A DNA stretch of 42,368 nt, from NCBI GenBank assembly GCA_036397395.1, contig DASWIZ010000028.1, positions 1-42,368 of the forward strand, read 5' to 3'. A program made the translations under genes and the position numbers. The notes below the pieces were generated by a model. That model searched no databases. It was not told the DNA's origin and worked only from the letters and a program-made list of their open reading frames with translations. The stretch is from DASRUP01 sp036397395 (GTDB taxonomy: Bacteria > Patescibacteriota > Minisyncoccia > Minisyncoccales > UBA10102). Positions 6,044 to 14,459 of this stretch are shown piece after piece (the stretch's first letter is position 1; the number at the start of each line of letters is the position of its first letter).

Positions 6044-6846
6044 ACTGCGCGGTTTAGTTCTTCCATTGCTCGCTGGTATACATCGTCAGGGATATTACGA
6101 TAGTGCCATTCAATTTTGTCTTCCATTTCAGAAATTCCTTTACCCTTTGTGGTATGGGCAATAACGGCAACGGGTTTGTCTTTTACCCGATGCTGTAAAG
6201 CATTCTCAATTTGACCATAATCATGGCCGTCAATTTCCAATACCTCCCAGCCAAACGCCTGCCATTTGTCTTTTAACGGCTCCAAATTCAAAACCTCGTT
6301 TGTCCTGCCAATTGCCTGCCATTTATTGTAGTCTATTATCACAGTAAGGTTATCTAGCTTATGGTGAGCAGCCAGTAACGCAGACTCCCACGTAGTACCA
6401 GAATCCATTTCGCCGTCCGACATTAACACATACGTATGCCATGGTTCCCCTGCTCGTCTTGCACCAAACGCCATGCCGCATCCCATAGGCAAACCATGGC
6501 CCATTGCCCCGCCCGCGGCCTCGATTCCTCTCACATAGGGTTCGGCTAAACCAATATATTTGGAGCCCGGCATACAATACGTTTCCAAATCTTCTTTTGG
6601 AATAATTCCTTTTTCTGCCAAAAAATAATACACAGAGGCCGCCACCCAGCCCTTTGAAGCTATAACTCTATCCCGTTCTTGCCGAAGCTCGCTGTCCAAA
6701 TGTTGCGCCACGCCCATATACAATACCGAAAGAATATCTATGCATGATAGATTTGATCCGACGTGTGAGGTCTGCGCCTTGTAAATCATCTCAAGAACTC
6801 TTATCCTTGCCGCATTCGCTATTCTTTTGTATTCACTGATTGTCAT
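6040..6846 (-). CDS. Transketolase N-terminal (TPP-binding) subunit
   Basis: A 268-aa PP domain. The TPP/Mg motif is visible as SDGEMDSGTTWE followed by DYN about 30 residues from its start, and the pocket His as TSHVGSNLS and GAMGHGLP. Length is normal for the N-terminal half. With the next gene it would form a split transketolase that moves two-carbon units between sugar phosphates. In a cluster with GmhA it could supply sedoheptulose 7-phosphate (inference). It overlaps the sugar transferase gene by 4 nt and shares its promoter. Confidence 0.9.
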   Translation of the reverse strand: MTISEYKRIANAARIRVLEMIYKAQTSHVGSNLSCIDILSVLYMGVAQHLDSELRQERDRVIASKGWVAASVYYFLAEKGIIPKEDLETYCMPGSKYIGLAEPYVRGIEAAGGAMGHGLPMGCGMAFGARRAGEPWHTYVLMSDGEMDSGTTWESALLAAHHKLDNLTVIIDYNKWQAIGRTNEVLNLEPLKDKWQAFGWEVLEIDGHDYGQIENALQHRVKDKPVAVIAHTTKGKGISEMEDKIEWHYRNIPDDVYQRAMEELNRAV

Positions 6847-7439
6847 CGGAAAACCGCAACGAAGAAAGTTTTTATTATAATTTTCATATCTAACCAGAAA
6901 GATTTTCTTCTTACATATTCTAAATTCAATCTAATTTTCTCTGGTTTAATTTTTTCGACATAGGTTTTATGAGGGTCTGTACTACCCTTCAAAATTTCTC
7001 CCTCGTGAGGATTGGCTAGTGTGGCTAAACTTGTTATACCAGGTTTAACGCTTAAAAGCATTTCTCTGGTTTTTGTGTCAAGAGAATCGATTTCAGAAGG
7101 CACCTCGGGCCTTGGGCCTACCAAACTCATCTCGCCCTTTAATACATTGAATAACTGGGGCAGTTCGTCTAACTGGAACTTTTTTAAAAACTTTCCCGCG
7201 TGCGTTAGGCGCGAATCGTCGCCCGCGGTGGAGGGACCTCCTATTTGGTCGGCATTCTGCACCATGCTGCGGAACTTGTGCATGCGAAACTGCTTACCGT
7301 TTTTCCCCACACGCACCCCGCTATACAGCACCGGCCCCGGCGAATCCAGTTTTATGGCAATTGCTATAAAAAGAAAAAAGGGAGCCGTTAGAATAAGCCC
7401 CACCAAAACAGCTATAATGTCAAACAATCTTTTTGTCAT
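6843..7439 (-). CDS. Undecaprenyl-phosphate sugar phosphotransferase (initiating transferase)
   Basis: A 198-aa small (PglC-like) polyprenol-phosphate sugar-1-phosphate transferase. It has one N-terminal membrane segment (residues 5-30), KFRSM, and the long catalytic signature QLDELPQLFNVLKGEMSLVG followed by PRPE. It would load the first sugar phosphate on the lipid carrier at the inner face of the membrane. ATG 7439 is preferred; an upstream TTG at 7460 adds only a non-conserved 7 residues. It is first in the unit with the two transketolase halves and the HNH gene. Confidence 0.9.
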   Translation of the reverse strand: MTKRLFDIIAVLVGLILTAPFFLFIAIAIKLDSPGPVLYSGVRVGKNGKQFRMHKFRSMVQNADQIGGPSTAGDDSRLTHAGKFLKKFQLDELPQLFNVLKGEMSLVGPRPEVPSEIDSLDTKTREMLLSVKPGITSLATLANPHEGEILKGSTDPHKTYVEKIKPEKIRLNLEYVRRKSFWLDMKIIIKTFFVAVFR

Positions 7440-7529
7440 TTCGGGGATTCTTGCACACAAATACCACTTTAAAGGCGTATTTTTTCAAAAAGGGGAGCTG
7501 GAAAAGGAACCGGTCAATGTGTTGCTCCA

Positions 7530-7557
7530 ATTCTAGCACAAATTTGCCGCCTGGCAA
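7530..7557 (-). promoter_or_regulatory. Promoter of the sugar transferase-transketolase-HNH unit
   Basis: On the minus strand TTGCCA (7557-7552), a 16-nt spacer and TAGAAT (7535-7530), with TGC just before the -10 (extended). The leader would be about 84 nt to ATG 7439. Confidence 0.65.
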
Positions 7558-7698
7558 GCTTAAAAAGGGAAAGGCAAACAACGAAATAAAATGGAAATAA
7601 TATACTTTATGCTATCTTTTCCTTCCAAACAACATCCTTTCCTCCCAAAACAGATTTGTATACCTATAGAAGCACAAAAAAGGGCAGAAGTCAAATTT

Positions 7699-8523
7699 CT
7701 ACTTTTTGTGCAGCTCAAAGGTAAACATCCAAGACATCAGTTTGATAAAAGGCAGGTTGAGAACGAATTTGTCTAACGAGTTCAAGAAAGGCAAAGCTGA
7801 AGGCACGTATGCTGCGGCAATAGAAAATAAATGCCAATGTTTAATCTCCTTAACATCAAAAAATCTTTTAGCGAAAGAAACCTCTTTATAAGAAAGGATA
7901 TGCGCCTTTTCCCAGTCGGTGCGCAGATGTGGAGTAAGCATACGATACGCCTTAATAGCGGGGTTGCAATCTAACGCCTCAACTGCCAATATTACTCCGC
8001 CTGGCTTTAAAATTCTTCGTAATTCGTAAAACGCATAACTTAAGTCCAAGTGATGCAGCATTCCAGAACAAATACAAGCGTCAATACAATTGTCGGGAAG
8101 TCCGGTGTTCTCGCAATCCCCCTGCAGGAAAAACGAATTGGCGGATACTCCTTCTTGCGCGGCAAGCCGCCGTCCGTTTTCCACCGAGACGTCGCTAATA
8201 TCTAACCCTATAGCAAGTTCGGCTCCGGCTTTTGCCGCAGCTACCGCGTTCAGGCCGTCGCCACATGCGTAATCAAGAAAAACTTTACCCTTGGCATGAG
8301 TCGCTATCCAATTTTGTACATAGTCGTTACTAACCTGCGTTGTAGTATAAAACTTTCTGTTCGCGTGAAGTTTTTCACGTTCGTCTTCCCCCAGTGTTTT
8401 ATCTTTATCTATATTATGGAACTCCAGCTCTTGTTTCTTACGCTCGTCTAAAGACGCAACCCACTCTGTGTTTGTTTTTTTATTTAAGAAATCAAGCCGT
8501 TCTCGTAATTCTTGTGTAGTCAT
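7699..8523 (-). CDS. SAM-dependent methyltransferase (class I)
   Basis: A 274-aa class I methyltransferase. The SAM motif is LDYACGDGLNA (residues 83-93), followed by GLDIS, then CICSGMLHHLDLS and LKPGGVIL typical of the UbiE/type 11 group. The last 60 residues are hydrophobic and aromatic (LFSIAAAYVPSALPFL), which suggests membrane contact. In a glycan cluster it may methylate a sugar hydroxyl. It follows the GT2 gene by 3 nt. A helical A/T-rich inverted repeat (GCACAAAAAG with CTTTTTTGTGC) follows its stop and might end the unit. Confidence 0.85.
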   Translation of the reverse strand: MTTQELRERLDFLNKKTNTEWVASLDERKKQELEFHNIDKDKTLGEDEREKLHANRKFYTTTQVSNDYVQNWIATHAKGKVFLDYACGDGLNAVAAAKAGAELAIGLDISDVSVENGRRLAAQEGVSANSFFLQGDCENTGLPDNCIDACICSGMLHHLDLSYAFYELRRILKPGGVILAVEALDCNPAIKAYRMLTPHLRTDWEKAHILSYKEVSFAKRFFDVKEIKHWHLFSIAAAYVPSALPFLNSLDKFVLNLPFIKLMSWMFTFELHKK

Positions 8524-8526
8524 ACA

Positions 8527-9477
8527 TTATGAAATTAATGCCTTTGCTATGCCGACTAAAGAACCTAGGCCGTACCCAACATGGCGGGCCGCAAATACAA
8601 AGGGCATAATAAGCAATAAGCGAATATCGTTTTCTATTGTTGCAATTTTTAAGGAGAAAAACAAGGAAACTGGGATATACAACCAAATGCTCAAAGGCAG
8701 CGTAAAAACAAATGTCAGCGGGATAAGATGTCGAAGCGAAACGGTAAACCCGTATTTTAAGGGATAGGTTGCCCAAATGCCGTCGTCAAAGTTGTGTAAG
8801 AAGAAACTGCCCAGCGTGGTGGACGAAGGATAGTACAAAGCTTTAATGTCGGGGAACAGCATTATTTTTCCGCCTGCCGCGCGCAGCCTGTAATTAAACT
8901 CCAGGTCTTCTATTTTTGTCATTTTTTCGTTAAACAGGCCTATCTTTTCAAACACCTCTTTATTCCAGCAGCCAAAAGCCACGGTATCCACTTCCATGGG
9001 TTCTGCGGCTCCCGTGCGAAAATGCGACCCGCCAGCCCCAAACACATGCGACAAACACAGCGCAATGGCTTTAGCGACAAGCGTATTTTCTGCCGCTACG
9101 CTTTCTAACACCCCGCCCACATTGTCAACCCCCGACTCTTCCAAATGCAGCACGCATTTTGAAATATAGTCTTTGTTATACACACTATGGGCATCCATTT
9201 TGATAATAATATCCCCTTTCGCCTTCTTGATTCCAAGATTCATTGCAGAGGGCGTCGTTATTTTTGGATTATCTAAAAGTTCAATTTTGAATTTTGAATT
9301 TTGAATTTTGAATTTTTGTATGATTTCTCTTGTTTTATCTCGAGACATTCCGTCCACAACCAAAACCTCCACCAAGTCTTTGGGATAATCTTGCGCAGTA
9401 ATCGACTGCAAACACTCTGCGATACGCCGCTCCTCGTTGAGGCAAGGAACTATGACCGAAACCGATTTCTCAACCAT
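8527..9477 (-). CDS. Glycosyltransferase family 2 with 7-bp repeat tract in its coding region
   Basis: A 316-aa GT-A enzyme of the ExoA-like group: SVIVPCLNEERRI at the start, VDGMSRDKT, metal-binding KMDAHS, and the base region KIEDLEFNYRL. Two or three C-terminal membrane segments anchor it. Residues around 56-66 read FKIQNSKFKI and are coded by a perfect 7-bp tandem repeat (9284-9311), so changes in repeat number would shift the frame. It overlaps the next GT2 gene by 28 nt. Donor and acceptor are unknown. Confidence 0.9.
   Translation of the reverse strand: MVEKSVSVIVPCLNEERRIAECLQSITAQDYPKDLVEVLVVDGMSRDKTREIIQKFKIQNSKFKIELLDNPKITTPSAMNLGIKKAKGDIIIKMDAHSVYNKDYISKCVLHLEESGVDNVGGVLESVAAENTLVAKAIALCLSHVFGAGGSHFRTGAAEPMEVDTVAFGCWNKEVFEKIGLFNEKMTKIEDLEFNYRLRAAGGKIMLFPDIKALYYPSSTTLGSFFLHNFDDGIWATYPLKYGFTVSLRHLIPLTFVFTLPLSIWLYIPVSLFFSLKIATIENDIRLLLIMPFVFAARHVGYGLGSLVGIAKALIS
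9284..9318. repeat. Heptanucleotide tandem repeat (ATTTTGA x4 plus one variant)
   Basis: ATTTTGA is repeated exactly at 9284, 9291, 9298 and 9305, followed by ATTTTTG at 9312. It lies inside the GT2 coding sequence, in the region between the first beta-alpha unit and the metal motif. Because 7 is not a multiple of 3, loss or gain of one unit changes the reading frame. Confidence 0.9.
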
Positions 9478-10430
9478 CTTGCAATGTCAATTACTTTTCT
9501 ATTTCCCAATATAATGCTGGAGAGAGAAACAGCGCCTCGCCTATCGATATGGCGAATATCACTCCAGGCAATAACTTTTTGCTGGCGGCATTTTTGGAAA
9601 AACTTGAGAAAGGCAAAAAAGCTTTTTCCCATATGGGCGTATGTTCGAAAGAGAAAATTAAGCGAATAGGAGCGGAAGAGTTTATCGTCTTCTCGAGATA
9701 ATACAGCAGGAAAACTTTCGCGAAAAAAAGAAAGGAGTTCTAATGCTCCTTGCTCATACCCTTCTTTCTGGAGCTCTGAATACTGCCCAGCATGAATGCG
9801 ATAATTCATAAGGGGGACTTCAATGAATGCAGTGACTCCTTTTCTGGATATTTCAGCGAGCAATGCTATATCGGCGAAATCTGAAAATCTCTTGGGGTTC
9901 ATGCGAGCATCTCCGATAGCTTTCACGCAGTACATTACTGAACTAAACGAACAGCGCACCCACGACATCTCTGCTCTAACAAAAGCAGTGCTATCCTTAT
10001 ACACGGCATACCGCACCGCTTCTTCAGCAATGTCCGCAAAAACATGAAGGTCTTTGGCAAAAACCCTTTTGAAGTCTGTGCCCACAAATACAGCATCGTT
10101 ATGCGCGTCCAAAAAAGAAGTTTCCATCTCAAGCATTTTTGGGTGCATTGCGTCGTCGTCGTGAAACATCACAAGATATTCTGATTCAAATGGGTAACCT
10201 AAAATACGATTTAAGTGCCCTTCTTCTCCTGCGTTCTTGTCGTTGCGAATGAAGTGTATTCTGTCGTCCGCAAATTTTTTCAGTTCTTCCTCAACCGATT
10301 CATCTGAAGCATTGTCGAATACAAACACAGAAAAATCTTCAAACGTCTGGTTCAAAACACTCTGGATACATTCTTTTAAATACACCACTCTATTATAGGT
10401 GGGAATTGCTACGGATAATTTCTTACTCAT
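9450..10430 (-). CDS. Glycosyltransferase family 2
   Basis: A 326-aa GT-A enzyme with SVAIPTYNRVVYLKECIQSV at the start, FDNASDES, and the metal motif MFHDDDAMHP. No membrane segments are evident; the C-terminus is basic and aromatic, suggesting a peripheral association. It would add a sugar from a nucleotide donor to the lipid-linked unit at the cytoplasmic face. It sits 9 nt after the DegT-family gene and overlaps the next GT2 gene. Confidence 0.88.
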   Translation of the reverse strand: MSKKLSVAIPTYNRVVYLKECIQSVLNQTFEDFSVFVFDNASDESVEEELKKFADDRIHFIRNDKNAGEEGHLNRILGYPFESEYLVMFHDDDAMHPKMLEMETSFLDAHNDAVFVGTDFKRVFAKDLHVFADIAEEAVRYAVYKDSTAFVRAEMSWVRCSFSSVMYCVKAIGDARMNPKRFSDFADIALLAEISRKGVTAFIEVPLMNYRIHAGQYSELQKEGYEQGALELLSFFRESFPAVLSREDDKLFRSYSLNFLFRTYAHMGKSFFAFLKFFQKCRQQKVIAWSDIRHIDRRGAVSLSSIILGNRKVIDIARWLRNRFRS

Positions 10431-10439
10431 ATGTTTTTT

Positions 10440-11627
10440 CTATGTGCTGTATTTCTTTAGGAACGCATCAAATGTTTTAAAGATATAGGTAAGATGTTTT
10501 GGACCAAGTTGTTGATGACAACCAATCACAAAAGCGTTTTTCATAAGATAATCCGCATTCTTGAATTGCGCCGGATTTTTTCGCTTAAACGCAGGCTGCC
10601 GCGATATATTTCCCCCAAAGATTGGCCTCGTCTGGATACCCTTCTGCTCTAAAAAAATAACGAGTTCCTTGCGAGAGAATGGACAGTTTGGCGCAAAGAT
10701 TACCGGATAAGCAAGCCAACTCGTATACGCCTCGGGATATTGACGAGGCACAAGAAAGAAATCTTTCTCTTCAAAATACTCATAGAGCCTTGTGAAGTTG
10801 AAAATGCGGCGCTCCATAAAATGTTTGAGTTTTCTTAGTTGAACCAAACCAAAGGCACCTTGAACTTCTATCGGCTGAAAATTAAACCCTTTTTCCAGAA
10901 AAATAAACTTTGAATCATAGGGTATGCCATCGATTTTAGAACTAAATCTATCTTGCAAACCCTCTGATTCTTTGTGAAGCACCGAGGAACGTCCCCAATT
11001 TCGCAATACCAAAAGCCTTTCGTATGTTTTCTGATTATCGCACATTGCCATACCGCCGCCTCCAGCAGCTGTAATGATATGGGAGCCGTAAAAAGATGTA
11101 GTAACGATATCGGCGTATACTCCAATCGGTTTTCCTCTCCAAGTAGCCCCTGTAGTATCGCAGGAATCGAGAATAAACGGTACTCTATACTTTTTACTCA
11201 ACTGCCGCAACTCGTCGAGAGATGGTAAGTTCCCCATAAGGGCTGGAATGAGCAAAATGCGCTTTTGGCGAGGATTCTTTTTAAGCACACCCGCAACCGC
11301 ATCCACGTCAATTTGCAGAGTATCGAGTTCAGCATCAAGAAGTCGAGTCTTCATCCTAGCCTGCCAGATGGGGAAAACAACTCCCCCAAGCGTCAAAGCT
11401 GGTGTTATAACTTCCGTATGAGCGTCTCCGGTAACATACAAGGATAAAAAGTTCGCCGATGATCCGGAGTTAACCATAACGCCATATTTCTTCCCAAACG
11501 TTTTAGCTGTCTCTTCTTCAAACTTTCGGACGTACTTTCCAGGGACTATCCAGCTTGTTCTCAATGCTTTCTGCACTGCGTTTCTCTCCTCATCCCCGAA
11601 TGTCGCGTGTGCATAAGAAATTTTCAT
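10440..11627 (-). CDS. DegT-family PLP sugar 3-dehydratase-like protein (His replaces Lys)
   Basis: A 395-aa DegT/DnrJ/EryC1 fold protein. Ordinary members have SF..TK with the PLP lysine; here the segment reads SFYGSHIITAAGGGG, with His at the lysine position. That change is known in RfbH/AscC (E1) and ColD, which remove the C-3 hydroxyl of 4-keto-6-deoxy sugars, so dehydration and not transamination is expected. FGGNISRQPAF near the C-terminus also fits RfbH. The [2Fe-2S] cysteines of E1 cannot be confirmed by eye. ATG 11627 is preferred; an upstream start at 11687 would overlap the epimerase gene by 55 nt. An epimerase/reductase gene precedes it by 5 nt. Confidence 0.82.
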   Translation of the reverse strand: MKISYAHATFGDEERNAVQKALRTSWIVPGKYVRKFEEETAKTFGKKYGVMVNSGSSANFLSLYVTGDAHTEVITPALTLGGVVFPIWQARMKTRLLDAELDTLQIDVDAVAGVLKKNPRQKRILLIPALMGNLPSLDELRQLSKKYRVPFILDSCDTTGATWRGKPIGVYADIVTTSFYGSHIITAAGGGGMAMCDNQKTYERLLVLRNWGRSSVLHKESEGLQDRFSSKIDGIPYDSKFIFLEKGFNFQPIEVQGAFGLVQLRKLKHFMERRIFNFTRLYEYFEEKDFFLVPRQYPEAYTSWLAYPVIFAPNCPFSRKELVIFLEQKGIQTRPIFGGNISRQPAFKRKNPAQFKNADYLMKNAFVIGCHQQLGPKHLTYIFKTFDAFLKKYST

Positions 11628-11632
11628 AAGTG

Positions 11633-12520
11633 TTAAGATTTCATTGTTATTTTTATCCCATCCTCTAAGGAGATTTTGGGTTTCCAACCCAGCTTTTCTT
11701 TAGCTTTTTTAGTGTCCCCAAAAATAGTTTGCGTGAAATCATTGTGTTCGGGTTTGTATATAACTTGTATCTTTCTCCCAAGCAGCTTTTCTATTGTTCT
11801 TGCTAATTGCTCAATGGTAGTTAACTCCCCGTTTCCAATATTGAAAATTGCGCTCTTTTTGAAGCCGTGTTTTCTCATTGCTTGTAGAATACCACATACG
11901 GCGTCTGAAACGAAAAGGAAATCCCTTGCCTGAGTACCGTCTCCATAGATTGTAAGTTCATTCTTTCTTCCAATAGAGTCTAGAAAAGCAGACACTGCGC
12001 CCTTATTATTCTCTGGGCCGTACATCGTAGAAAATCGTAGGATAACGTACTTTATACCAAAGTTATCATCGTAATACGTAAACAGATCCTCGGAGATTTT
12101 TTTTGTCAAACTATAAAGACTGGCGGGATGAAGCTCATCGGTTTCTTTTGAGGGCCTTTTCTCCGAAGATTTGCCATACACCTCCGCAGAAGAAGCAAAG
12201 ATAACCTTTCTAATTTTGTGGCGGGCGCATGCTTCCAGTAAATTTGCGGTAGTCATTACGTTATATTTCATCAAATCCTCGAGCGGCGGATAGAAAACTC
12301 CCGCTAAATGAACCACTAAATCTACATCTTTTAAAAAGGCATTGAGGGTTTCTTTTTTCAGCAAATCGCCTCGCACTACCTCTAAACCAAGCGTCTCTTC
12401 CCCTAGAGAAGAGCCTTTTTCATACACTAAGGCCCTTACATCATAATGCTCTGCCGCCAATCTTCTTACAAGTTGTTTCCCAAGAAAACCCGTAGCTCCA
12501 GTAACAGCAACTTTCATCAT
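11633..12520 (-). CDS. NAD-dependent epimerase/dehydratase (extended SDR)
   Basis: A 295-aa Rossmann enzyme: VTGATGFLGKQL binds the dinucleotide, VVHLAGVF and SSAEVYGKS line the site, and YSLTKKISE holds the catalytic Tyr and Lys. It would epimerise or reduce a nucleotide sugar. Double ATG at 12520 and 12517 is taken as the start since the nucleotide-binding motif begins at the next residues; an open frame upstream to 12616 has no conserved content. Next to a 3-dehydratase-like gene it is a good candidate for the final 4-keto reductase of that sugar (inference). Confidence 0.87.
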   Translation of the reverse strand: MMKVAVTGATGFLGKQLVRRLAAEHYDVRALVYEKGSSLGEETLGLEVVRGDLLKKETLNAFLKDVDLVVHLAGVFYPPLEDLMKYNVMTTANLLEACARHKIRKVIFASSAEVYGKSSEKRPSKETDELHPASLYSLTKKISEDLFTYYDDNFGIKYVILRFSTMYGPENNKGAVSAFLDSIGRKNELTIYGDGTQARDFLFVSDAVCGILQAMRKHGFKKSAIFNIGNGELTTIEQLARTIEKLLGRKIQVIYKPEHNDFTQTIFGDTKKAKEKLGWKPKISLEDGIKITMKS

Positions 12521-12587
12521 AGTATTATCGCCCCATCGCGGTGGCCAGTTTCCATAGAGCTCACCATACCATAAACCTCCCTCTTTT

Positions 12588-13337
12588 TCAACCCGATTTG
12601 GAGATTTCGGCCACAATGGCCATGTGGTCGCTTACACCGTTTTGCAAGCGTACATTCGAACACTGATATTCTGGCGTGGTAAACAGCCCGTCTACCATTA
12701 AAGGTTTACCGCACATATTCTCTTTGTCACGGTGCAGGTTTGCGTCAATACTGGTAGTATAACTTAAAGGAATATTATCTTTGTATAATTTGGCCAGGAT
12801 ATCAAATACTTCTCTGCCGCGCGGAGCATTGAAATCGCCACACAATATAATTTCTGAAATTTCTGTAAGAATGCCAAGTAAATTTTTTAAATCTCTTCGT
12901 TGCAAGTCGTCTGGATTACCATCGGGAGTCCAGGTAAAATGTGTGGTACCAAACGTAAGGGATACATTTCCCTTTTGCACGGTTACCAGCATAAGCGGAT
13001 GTGGATCGTTTCTGGAATTTTCTTGGAATATACGGGTTTTTGCTTCTTTCGCGCCTCCCGCATAATACTCCACCCAAGCTTTTTGCACAGGCAAGGCAGA
13101 AAGTATTCCCACTCCATAGGGATCACGCGGTGCTTTGTTATAGTCTATATGCCCTATATTACTCATGTGCCCAAATACTGCCTGCATGGCCAACCGTTCT
13201 CCAAAATCTTGCAAGTCTTGCTTATATACCTCTTGCATGCACACCACATCTGGCTGTTCTTTTTTCAAAAACTCCCGCACCAAATCCAAATGTTTATCTA
13301 ACTCAATGTTAATAGACACAAGCTTTATCTTTTCCAT
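12588..13337 (-). CDS. Endonuclease/exonuclease/phosphatase (EEP) family hydrolase
   Basis: A 249-aa metal-dependent phosphodiesterase fold. Visible are SINIE (Asn), CMQEVYK (metal Glu), TTHFTW (His), LCGDFNAPRG (Asp and Asn) and SDHMAI at the end (Asp-His). The family includes DNA nucleases, sphingomyelinases and inositol phosphatases, so the substrate is open; a glycolipid or phosphodiester of the glycan is possible. ATG 13337 is preferred over an upstream TTG; TATGAT at 13348-13343 places initiation right at this ATG. Its 3' end precedes the epimerase start by about 67 nt. Confidence 0.87.
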   Translation of the reverse strand: MEKIKLVSINIELDKHLDLVREFLKKEQPDVVCMQEVYKQDLQDFGERLAMQAVFGHMSNIGHIDYNKAPRDPYGVGILSALPVQKAWVEYYAGGAKEAKTRIFQENSRNDPHPLMLVTVQKGNVSLTFGTTHFTWTPDGNPDDLQRRDLKNLLGILTEISEIILCGDFNAPRGREVFDILAKLYKDNIPLSYTTSIDANLHRDKENMCGKPLMVDGLFTTPEYQCSNVRLQNGVSDHMAIVAEISKSG

Positions 13338-13342
13338 AGGCA

Positions 13343-13348
13343 ATCATA
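13343..13348 (-). promoter_or_regulatory. -10 box placing initiation at the EEP start codon
   Basis: TATGAT on the minus strand ends 5 nt before ATG 13337, so the transcript would begin at or next to the start codon. No good -35 is seen at 17 nt. Confidence 0.4.
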
Positions 13349-13437
13349 CAAGTTCTTCAATTGTTATTCTTGCGTACAGAGAGCGAAAAGTCAACAAAGG
13401 ACTTTGTATGCTTCCTTAGATATGTTCAATAAAGTAA

Positions 13438-13471
13438 AAGCTCCGGTCGAAAGACGCGGAGCTTAATTTTT
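13438..13471 (-). terminator. Terminator, possibly two-way, after the two hypothetical genes
   Basis: AAGCTCCG (13438-13445) pairs with CGGAGCTT (13457-13464), 8 bp with an 11-nt loop. On the minus strand TTACTTTATT follows; on the plus strand AATTTTT follows. It closes the minus-strand pair at 13485-14455. Confidence 0.75.
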
Positions 13472-13484
13472 GCCTCGGGAGATT

Positions 13485-13856
13485 TCAGAATTTCCAAACC
13501 TCAATGCCGGGAAAATGGTTTTTAATAAGAGAAAGGCACTCCTCTTGGCGTCCCTTTAGGGAAGCCCTAACGCGAGCCTCTACTCCACTAACAATGCTGT
13601 GGTTCCAGTACGAGACCTCCTCTCTGGACTCCTCATACCGGATAGGCCGAAGTCTTGGCAAGTTTGCTTGAAGCTGCAGAGTTCCCCTCACCGTCACCTT
13701 ATTACTTGCTTCGCTAAGGAAAAGGCGGCGGCAAGATGTTTTTGTTCGAATAGAGACGCAATCGTGCCGTTGAAGGAGCTCGATAAACTCCTCCAGACTT
13801 TCCGTCTTTCGAGGAAATAACCTCCACAACAATCTTTTCATAGACACCTTCCTCAT
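13485..13856 (-). CDS. Hypothetical protein (123 aa)
   Basis: The protein begins MRKVSMKRLLWRLFPRKTES and is basic, with a helical N-terminus and a mixed C-terminal half ending in HFPGIEVWKF. I do not recognise it. Its ATG (13856-13854) overlaps the stop of the upstream hypothetical gene by 4 nt, so the two are translationally coupled; the longer frame open to 14066 only copies the upstream gene in another frame. A good terminator follows. Higher G+C than the glycan genes suggests separate origin. Confidence 0.65.
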   Translation of the reverse strand: MRKVSMKRLLWRLFPRKTESLEEFIELLQRHDCVSIRTKTSCRRLFLSEASNKVTVRGTLQLQANLPRLRPIRYEESREEVSYWNHSIVSGVEARVRASLKGRQEECLSLIKNHFPGIEVWKF

Positions 13857-14455
13857 GGTCGGCGCAAGGACGGAAGAAAGTCTTGGAGCCCTTCCCGGAT
13901 TGCCTGTTCTCTCCAGATCCCTGGTCGTTCCAGCAGAGATTTTGCGCTCTCCCTGCAAGAGTCTCGCAGCACCTTCCTGTGCGCTGCGCCCAAGTCCAGG
14001 ATGTGCGCCCAATCTTCGACAAATCCACGGGCCTCCGTTATTGTAAGGCTTTCTGTTGCCTCCCACGAAAACAAGTCATTTGGTTTCCTAAAAAATCCGA
14101 CGGCTTCGGCAGCCCATAAATATACAAGGGAGCTTGTTTCCGGGGTCTTCCGAGAGTATCCCACAATGGGCACGTCCGGGTACGCCTCGTGCACGGCCCG
14201 GGCAAGCCTTATACCTCCTCGTGTGTGGTTGGCGGTTGCGTCTTGCAGCTCTGCAAAGTATTGTGCCGCGAGTACGCTGTTGATGTACGCATCGCGGAGG
14301 ATGGCAGCCCGCTCGCCCTCAAGCTGTCGAATAGCTGACGGAGAACTCAATAGCGAAGCAACCCTTTCTTCATCTGGCCCCTCTCCGAGAACATACGCCA
14401 CATCAAGCGTAAAAAAGTCAAGTTGCAATTCCTGCAGAAATAGTGTATTCTTTAC
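13853..14455 (-). CDS. Hypothetical protein with a receiver-like segment (start uncertain)
   Basis: The frame is open from 14551, but coding character is only convincing from about 14455. LARAVHEAYPDVPIVGYSRK followed about 20 residues on by AVGFFRKPND resembles beta-4, beta-5 and the conserved Lys-Pro of a response-regulator receiver domain. The expected phospho-Asp region near the start is weak (LDVAYVLGEG). The rest is helical with many Glu and Arg. It is coupled to the gene at 13485. Its 5' end overlaps the promoter and first codons of the plus-strand gene at 14460. No ATG fits; a CTG or TTG near 14425 is possible. Confidence 0.5.
   Translation of the reverse strand, partial: VKNTLFLQELQLDFFTLDVAYVLGEGPDEERVASLLSSPSAIRQLEGERAAILRDAYINSVLAAQYFAELQDATANHTRGGIRLARAVHEAYPDVPIVGYSRKTPETSSLVYLWAAEAVGFFRKPNDLFSWEATESLTITEARGFVEDWAHILDLGAAHRKVLRDSCRESAKSLLERPGIWREQAIREGLQDFLPSLRRP
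14423..14451 (+). promoter_or_regulatory. Promoter of the PEP/pyruvate-domain gene
   Basis: TTGCAA (14423-14428), a 17-nt spacer and TATTCT (14446-14451). Initiation near 14458 would leave a leader of only about 2 nt before ATG 14460. Confidence 0.6.
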
Positions 14456-14459
14456 AGGT

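Noticed and set aside
7617..7650. Seven-codon minus-strand frame after GGGAGGAAAGG upstream of the sugar transferase unit
   Set aside because: It lies upstream of the predicted promoter of that unit and is too short to judge.
9284..9318. Repeat tract as a CRISPR-like or regulatory array
   Set aside because: The units are contiguous with no spacers, lie within a coding frame and translate to a simple FKIQNSK run.
14001..14459. N-terminal extension of the plus-strand PEP-domain gene
   Set aside because: The extra codons are antisense to the hypothetical gene at 13853 and the promoter at 14423-14451 lies inside them. The start at 14460 is better.
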